Part shown: positions 60,193 through 64,000 of the stretch, in pieces
How the letters are laid out: each line of letters opens with the position of its first letter
Position numbering within the stretch: the first letter of the stretch is position 1
Assembly (NCBI GenBank): GCA_016124805.1
Contig: WGND01000006.1
Span: forward strand, 62,001 to 126,000
Direction of reading: 5' to 3'
DNA length: 64,000 nucleotides
Source of the DNA: Hyphomicrobiales bacterium
Lineage (GTDB): Bacteria; Pseudomonadota; Alphaproteobacteria; Parvibaculales; Parvibaculaceae
Translations under genes and position numbers: made by a program
The notes under the pieces: generated by a model
The model's input: the letters and a program-made list of their open reading frames with translations, nothing else
What the model was told of the DNA's origin: nothing
Database searches by the model: none

Positions 60193-62331
60193 ATGGCTAC
60201 TGCCGTTCAGAAGATCACCCTGTCGTCCTCGCGCGACATCCCCTTCAACAAGCTGGTGCTCAGCCAGTCGAACGTCCGGCGCGTGAAGGCCGGCGTCTCG
60301 ATCGAGGAGCTGGCCGAGGACATCGCCCGGCGCGGCCTGCTTCAGGGCCTCAATGTCCGCCCCGTGCTCGATGCCGAAGACAAGGAAACCGGCATGTTCG
60401 AGATCCCGGCTGGCGGCCGCCGCTACCGGGCGCTCGAACGGCTGGTCAAGCAGAAGCGTCTGGCGAAGACCGCGCCCGTGCCCTGCGTTGTCCGCGATCC
60501 AGCGGCCGGCATCCTCGCCGAAGACGATTCGCTCGCCGAAAACTGCCAGCGCGCCCCGCTCCATCCGCTCGACCAGTTTCGCGCCTTCCAGACACTTCGC
60601 GAGAAGGGCCAGTCCGAGGAGGAGATCGCGGCCGCCTTCTTCGTGCCCGTCAACGTCGTCAAGCAGCGGCTGCGGCTCGCCTCGGTTTCACCATCGCTGC
60701 TCGAAACCTATGCCGAGGACGGCATGTCGCTCGAGCAGTTGATGGCCTTCACCGTCTCCTCCGACCATGCCCGCCAGGAACAGGTCTGGGAGGCGATCCG
60801 GAATAGCTGGTCGAAGGAGCCCTATCAGATCCGCCGCATGCTGACGGAATCGACGGTACGCGCCTCCGACAAGCGCGCCGTGTTCGTGGGGATCGACGCC
60901 TATGAGGCGGCCGGCGGCATCGTCCTGCGCGACCTGTTCCAGTCCGACGATGGCGGATGGCTGCAGGATGCAGCGCTGCTCGACCGGCTAGCCGCCGAGA
61001 AGCTGAAGGTCATGGCCGATGAGATCGCCAATGAAGGCTGGAAGTGGATCGAGATTGCCGTCAGCTTTCCCTACGACAACGCCCGCGGCCTGCGCGCGCT
61101 CGCCGGTACGCCGATCGACCTTACCGCCGATGAGCAGGCGACGATCGACGCCCTGAACGCCGAATATGCGAAGCTGGAGGCCGAGTATGACGGCGCGGAC
61201 GAGCTGCCTGACGAGGTCGATGAGCGGCTCGGCGAGATCGAGACGGCGCTCGCCAATTTCGAGAGCCGACCGGTCCATTACGATCCGGCCGACATCGTTC
61301 GCGCCGGCGTCTTCGTCAACATCGATGCGGACGGCTCGCTCCTCGTCGATCGCGGCTATGTCCGGCCCGAGGACGAGGCGCCGGCCGCCGTCGACGGCGA
61401 GGATGGCGAAGACGCTCCGGCCAACGCGGGCGATCCCGCGGCGCCCTCCATCCAGCGCGCCGTCATCACCATCGGCGGCCAGCCCGTCGAGCCGGAGGAA
61501 GACGAGGACGATGTCATCAAGCCGCTGCCCGATCGTCTGGTGATGGAGCTGACCGCGCACCGCACGCTGGCGCTGCGCGATGCCATGGCCAACAATCCCC
61601 ACGTCGCCATGACGGCGCTGCTGCACAAGCTCGTCACCGATGTCTTCCAGCGCATGTCGAGCGCTGGCGGGTGCCTGGAGGCCTCGGTCCACCATGTCTT
61701 CTTCCCCGCCCAGTCCGCCGACCTGAAGGACAGCCCGTCCGCGAAGTCGGTGAACGAGCGGCAGGAGGCGTGGAAGACCGACATCCCGCAGGACGATCAG
61801 GCCCTGTGGGACTGGCTCGACGCGCTCGATGACGCCAGCCGCACGGCGCTGCTCGCTCATTGCGTCAGCTATGGCGTCAACGCCCTCTACGAGAAGGTCG
61901 ACCGCTATGGCGGCTCCGGTCTCTCGCAGCATGGGCTCGGACGCCGCCTCGGCCAGGCTGACCGACTGGCTCGTGCCTGCGGGCTCGACATGGCGGAGGC
62001 TGGCTGGAAGCCGACCGTCGAGAACTATCTCGGCCGTGTCACCAAGGCTCGCATCCTGGAAGCCGTGCGCGAGGCCCGAGGGGAACAGGCCGCCCAGCTC
62101 ATCGATCATCTGAAGAAGGGCGATATGGCGAAGGAAGCCGAGCGCCTTCTTACCGACACAGGTTGGCTGCCCGAACCCCTGCGTCTTGCCGACGCCGAGT
62201 CGGTTGCCGACGTGGCGACGGCCGAGGGAGAAACCGAGGCGCTGCCCGACTTCCTCGCCGGCGATGACGACGCGCCTTCCGCCAGCGCCGATGGCGAGGA
62301 TGACCCGGCCCGTATGATCGCTGCGGAATAG
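60193..62331 (+). CDS. ParB/Srx-type DNA-binding partition-like protein, large
   Basis: A 712-residue protein. The ParB/Srx N-terminal domain covers about residues 17-115, with IPFNKLVLSQSNVRRVKAGVSIEELAEDI, and a ParB-type Arg motif follows in FEIPAGGRRYRALERL. A KorB/ParB helix-turn-helix comes next (SEEEIAAAFFVPVNVVKQRLRLASVSP), then a long acidic C-terminal region without a known fold. Usual ParB proteins are about 300 residues, so this is twice the size. No ParA is adjacent. The frame is open far upstream, but ATG 60193 fits the domain and the leader. Confidence 0.9.
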   Translation: MATAVQKITLSSSRDIPFNKLVLSQSNVRRVKAGVSIEELAEDIARRGLLQGLNVRPVLDAEDKETGMFEIPAGGRRYRALERLVKQKRLAKTAPVPCVVRDPAAGILAEDDSLAENCQRAPLHPLDQFRAFQTLREKGQSEEEIAAAFFVPVNVVKQRLRLASVSPSLLETYAEDGMSLEQLMAFTVSSDHARQEQVWEAIRNSWSKEPYQIRRMLTESTVRASDKRAVFVGIDAYEAAGGIVLRDLFQSDDGGWLQDAALLDRLAAEKLKVMADEIANEGWKWIEIAVSFPYDNARGLRALAGTPIDLTADEQATIDALNAEYAKLEAEYDGADELPDEVDERLGEIETALANFESRPVHYDPADIVRAGVFVNIDADGSLLVDRGYVRPEDEAPAAVDGEDGEDAPANAGDPAAPSIQRAVITIGGQPVEPEEDEDDVIKPLPDRLVMELTAHRTLALRDAMANNPHVAMTALLHKLVTDVFQRMSSAGGCLEASVHHVFFPAQSADLKDSPSAKSVNERQEAWKTDIPQDDQALWDWLDALDDASRTALLAHCVSYGVNALYEKVDRYGGSGLSQHGLGRRLGQADRLARACGLDMAEAGWKPTVENYLGRVTKARILEAVREARGEQAAQLIDHLKKGDMAKEAERLLTDTGWLPEPLRLADAESVADVATAEGETEALPDFLAGDDDAPSASADGEDDPARMIAAE

Positions 62332-62338
62332 CCGAGCC

Positions 62339-62366
62339 ATGCGGGGCGGCTAGAGCCGCCTCGCAT
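62339..62366 (+). repeat. Inverted repeat after the ParB-like gene
   Basis: The arms are ATGCG..GGCGGC and GCCGCC..CGCAT around TAGA. It begins eight bases after the stop and has no T tract. Possible transcript-end or mRNA-stability hairpin. Confidence 0.5.
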
Positions 62367-62389
62367 CCCTTCACCCCATCCGCTTATTC

Positions 62390-62425
62390 GAGCCCGGCCC
62401 CCCGCAATGGGGAACAGCCGGGCTC
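62390..62425 (+). promoter_or_regulatory. Nested hairpin in the leader of the following gene
   Basis: The outer arms are GAGCCCGGC and GCCGGGCTC (62390-62398, 62417-62425). Inside is a smaller CCCC-GCAA-(T)GGGG stem. The ATG of the next gene is 22 bases on, with CAGGAG upstream. It differs in sequence from the radC-like leaders. Confidence 0.5.
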
Positions 62426-62446
62426 CTCTCGTTTCAGGAGCCTCGC

Positions 62447-62875
62447 ATGGCCGACTATTTCACTCATTTCTCATGCCTGCTCGATGTCTACACGCCACGG
62501 AACGCCGCCCGCGCGCTCGACCTCTATAACAGGCTGTCCGAAGACGGCGCGGCGGAAGACCCGCCGTCCGACGGCTTCCTGCTTTCGATCCAGCCCGAGC
62601 ATGGCGGCACGAAGCTCTGGATCCGCGACGATGTCACGGGCGACCCGCAGCGCGTCATCGACTTCGTGCTGCACTGTGCACAGACCTTCGGTCTCACCGG
62701 CCGCTGGGGTTTCCAGTACGCCAACACCTGCTCGCGTCCGCGCATCGATACCTTCGGCGGCGGCGCGCATGTGCTCGATCTCGGCTCCGGCCAATCCGTC
62801 ACCTGGATCGGCACGCACGGATGGCTCGCCGACATGCTTACGACGGGAGGGTCGGACGATGCCGAGAATCGTTGA
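62447..62875 (+). CDS. Conserved mobile-element hypothetical protein
   Basis: A 142-residue protein. MADYFTHFSCLLDVYTPRNAARALDLYNRL opens it, and the end carries WGFQYANTCSRPRIDTFGGGAHVLDLGSGQ. I recognise it only as a protein type carried by alphaproteobacterial plasmids and ICEs, between ParB-like and strawberry-notch-like genes; function unknown. The start follows CAGGAG with six bases of spacing. It overlaps the next start. Confidence 0.75.
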   Translation: MADYFTHFSCLLDVYTPRNAARALDLYNRLSEDGAAEDPPSDGFLLSIQPEHGGTKLWIRDDVTGDPQRVIDFVLHCAQTFGLTGRWGFQYANTCSRPRIDTFGGGAHVLDLGSGQSVTWIGTHGWLADMLTTGGSDDAENR

Positions 62876-63503
62876 AACCACCGTCTATCAGCTCGGCGAG
62901 CTGCCCGTGGAGGCACGGGAGAAGGCGCGCGCCTGGTTCCGCGACAGCATGGACACCGATGATTGGTACGAATTCGTCTACGAGGACTTCGAGGCGATCT
63001 GCGCCATTCTCGGGGTGCGGCTCAAGACCCGCACGGTGCGCCTCTATGGCGGCGGCACGCGGCAGAAGCCGTGCGTCTATTTCCGCGGTTTCTGGTCGCA
63101 GGGCGATGGCGCCTGCTTCGAGGCCTTCTATTCCCATGCGAAAGGTGCTCCCCACAAGATCAGGGCGCATGCGCCACAAGACGGCGAGCTTCACCGGATC
63201 GCGGATGCCTTGCAGGCGGTCCAGAAGCGGAATTTCTATCAGCTTCGTGCCGATGCAAGCCATCGCGGCCATTACCATCACGAATACTGCATGGCGATCT
63301 CGGTCGAGCGCGACAGTCCGACCTATCAGGACATGACCGCCGATGCGGAGGAAGCCGTGACGGAGGCGCTGCGCGATCTCGCCCGCTGGCTCTACCGCCA
63401 GCTTGAGCGGGAATATGAGTATCAGACCTCGGACGCGGTGGTCGACGAGGCGATCGTCGTCAACGCATACACCTTCACCAATTCCGGGCGCCGCTTCGGC
63501 TGA
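62859..63503 (+). CDS. Conserved mobile-element hypothetical protein
   Basis: A 214-residue protein starting PRIVETTVYQLGELPVEAREKARAWFRD. It has a central YFRGFWSQGDGACFEAFYSHAKG and a C-terminal helix with ADAEEAVTEALRDLARWLYRQLEREYEYQTSDA. I recall similar proteins annotated as toxin-antitoxin stability proteins on plasmids, but the function is unknown to me. The start at 62859 has GGGAGG eight bases upstream and overlaps the previous gene by 17 bases. A radC-like leader follows. Confidence 0.75.
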   Translation: MPRIVETTVYQLGELPVEAREKARAWFRDSMDTDDWYEFVYEDFEAICAILGVRLKTRTVRLYGGGTRQKPCVYFRGFWSQGDGACFEAFYSHAKGAPHKIRAHAPQDGELHRIADALQAVQKRNFYQLRADASHRGHYHHEYCMAISVERDSPTYQDMTADAEEAVTEALRDLARWLYRQLEREYEYQTSDAVVDEAIVVNAYTFTNSGRRFG

Positions 63504-63553
63504 GTGTCTGGGCGCCATCGTCACGATGTCGGTCCGGTCAGAGGGAGAGGACG

Positions 63554-63634
63554 GCCGGGACGGGTTTGAGCCGGTGCGGTCGAGAGAGAGCGCCGACCGG
63601 TTCGTCCCGTCCCGCTCTCCTCGAGGTTCCCTCC
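63554..63634 (+). ncRNA. Structured 5' leader (radC-like motif, copy C)
   Basis: The outer stem is CGGGACGGG (63556-63564) and CCCGTCCCG (63606-63614). The inner part, CCGGT..CGG with CCG..ACCGG, encloses CGAGAGAGAG at 63581-63590. The next ATG is at 63635. It is more divergent in its 3' half than copies A and B but shares the GAGAGAG loop. Confidence 0.65.
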
Positions 63635-64000
63635 ATGACTACTGTCTCCGCAACCGCCCCTGCGGCCGTGTCCCTCCCGCTCGTTCCCGATCCGGCATCT
63701 CGCATCGCCGAGGCGGCGCGCCTTCTCCTCCCCCATCTCGAACGCGGCCAGCGCATCGACGCAGGCGTCCTGCGCGCCGCCATGGAAACGGCCTTCGGCG
63801 CCTCCGATGCGACCGGCGCCTGGGACTGGAAGACCGCCTATGACGCCTGCGAAGCGGCGACCGTGCTGTTCCTGCGCAAATACGGAAAGGCGCTTTCCCG
63901 CAAAGCCGGCTCTCCGGCGGCGATGCTGCCGATGCTGGCGAAGATCGCCGGCCTACTTCCCACCCACACGCGCCGTTCGGCCGAGAGCGAGACCTACCAG
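63635..64000 (+). CDS. Start of a strawberry-notch-type helicase/methyltransferase (partial)
   Basis: The first 122 residues of a gene that runs past the window. The N-terminal part, LLPHLERGQRIDAGVLRAAMETAFGASDATGAWDWKTAYDACEAATVLFLRKYGKAL, followed by MLPMLAKIAGLLPTHTRRSAES, is what I remember from the very large plasmid and ICE proteins annotated as strawberry notch-like or bifunctional SAM methyltransferase/DEAD-box helicases. The core domains are outside the window, so this is recognition of the N-terminus only. ATG 63635 has AGGTTCC upstream, and a radC-like leader is present. Confidence 0.7.
   Translation, partial: MTTVSATAPAAVSLPLVPDPASRIAEAARLLLPHLERGQRIDAGVLRAAMETAFGASDATGAWDWKTAYDACEAATVLFLRKYGKALSRKAGSPAAMLPMLAKIAGLLPTHTRRSAESETYQ

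Larger units (their letters stand above)
47734..64000 (+). mobile_element. Integrative element (ICE or genomic island), left part
   Basis: The stretch begins at a truncated tRNA-Leu and has a tyrosine recombinase with two excisionase-like genes at the edge. It then carries a block of defence and toxin-antitoxin genes on the minus strand, followed by ArdC, a ParB-like protein, conserved hypotheticals and a strawberry-notch-type gene on the plus strand. These last genes are typical of alphaproteobacterial plasmids and ICEs. The right end, and any relaxase or type IV secretion genes, lie outside the window. Confidence 0.85.

Noticed and set aside
60988-62340. A 450-codon minus-strand frame opposite the ParB-like gene
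   Set aside because: Typical GC-rich shadow; no family resemblance.
1-64000. CRISPR array or insertion-sequence transposase
   Set aside because: I saw no regularly spaced direct repeats and no DDE transposase in the window. The only mobile-element enzyme is the tyrosine recombinase.

Overview
The window is alphaproteobacterial. The evidence is a FdxA-type 7Fe ferredoxin next to a CarD-family regulator, an RpoH sigma factor, a Coq4-family protein, and many genes for acyl-CoA and xenobiotic metabolism. The gene style resembles Parvibaculum-like or other Hyphomicrobiales-type bacteria, but I cannot name a species from sequence alone. Bases 1 to about 47,700 look like ordinary chromosome; about 47,734 to the end of the window looks like the left part of an integrative element.

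Chromosomal part. 1-4.3 kb carries the end of a helicase-type gene, an S4 RNA-binding protein, a TerB-like protein, ferredoxin, a CarD-family protein with a long histone-H1-like tail, and rpoH. 4.3-14.7 kb carries an M48 lipoprotein protease, a staphylococcal-nuclease-fold protein, a frameshifted LuxR-type response regulator, tRNA-Arg(CCT), a membrane transporter, a metallo-beta-lactamase-fold hydrolase, a MacAB-like three-gene export operon, a family 9 glycosyltransferase and a PilZ protein. 14.9-28.4 kb is rich in lipid genes: a long acyl-CoA dehydrogenase, a Kef-type antiporter, an SDR, hydrolases, and a tight glpD / lipid kinase / alkyl-DHAP-synthase-like cluster that may concern ether lipids. 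28.5-43.9 kb holds three acyl-CoA synthetases, two tandem carboxymuconolactone-decarboxylase-like genes, a GST, a GH84-like glycosidase, a luciferase-like monooxygenase, TusA, an ArsC-like protein, Coq4 and a divergent TetR regulator with a visible operator. 44-47.7 kb holds a large secreted protein of unknown function, a repeat-containing membrane protein and an EAL-domain protein.

Mobile part. A 3' fragment of a tRNA-Leu(CAA) gene (47,734-47,788) is followed by a tyrosine recombinase and two excisionase-like helix-turn-helix genes, which marks the left end of an element whose right end lies beyond the window. The plus-strand backbone (integrase, HTH genes, then ArdC, an HEPN-like protein, a large ParB-like protein, two conserved hypotheticals and the start of a strawberry-notch-type helicase/methyltransferase) is interrupted by an 8-kb block of minus-strand cargo. 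The cargo is a type IV AbiE toxin-antitoxin pair with a 46-bp dyad operator, a Gabija-type pair (OLD-like ATPase/TOPRIM nuclease plus UvrD-like helicase), and an overlapping four-gene operon. That operon encodes a protein of unknown function, an XRE-ImmA/IrrE metallopeptidase regulator, a PD-(D/E)XK restriction endonuclease and a cysteine-rich protein, and it is preceded by a 28-bp palindrome. It is my best candidate for an undescribed defence system. Three backbone genes (ardC, parB-like, strawberry-notch-like) share the same structured 5' leader, probably the radC RNA motif or a relative, which suggests co-regulated expression on transfer.
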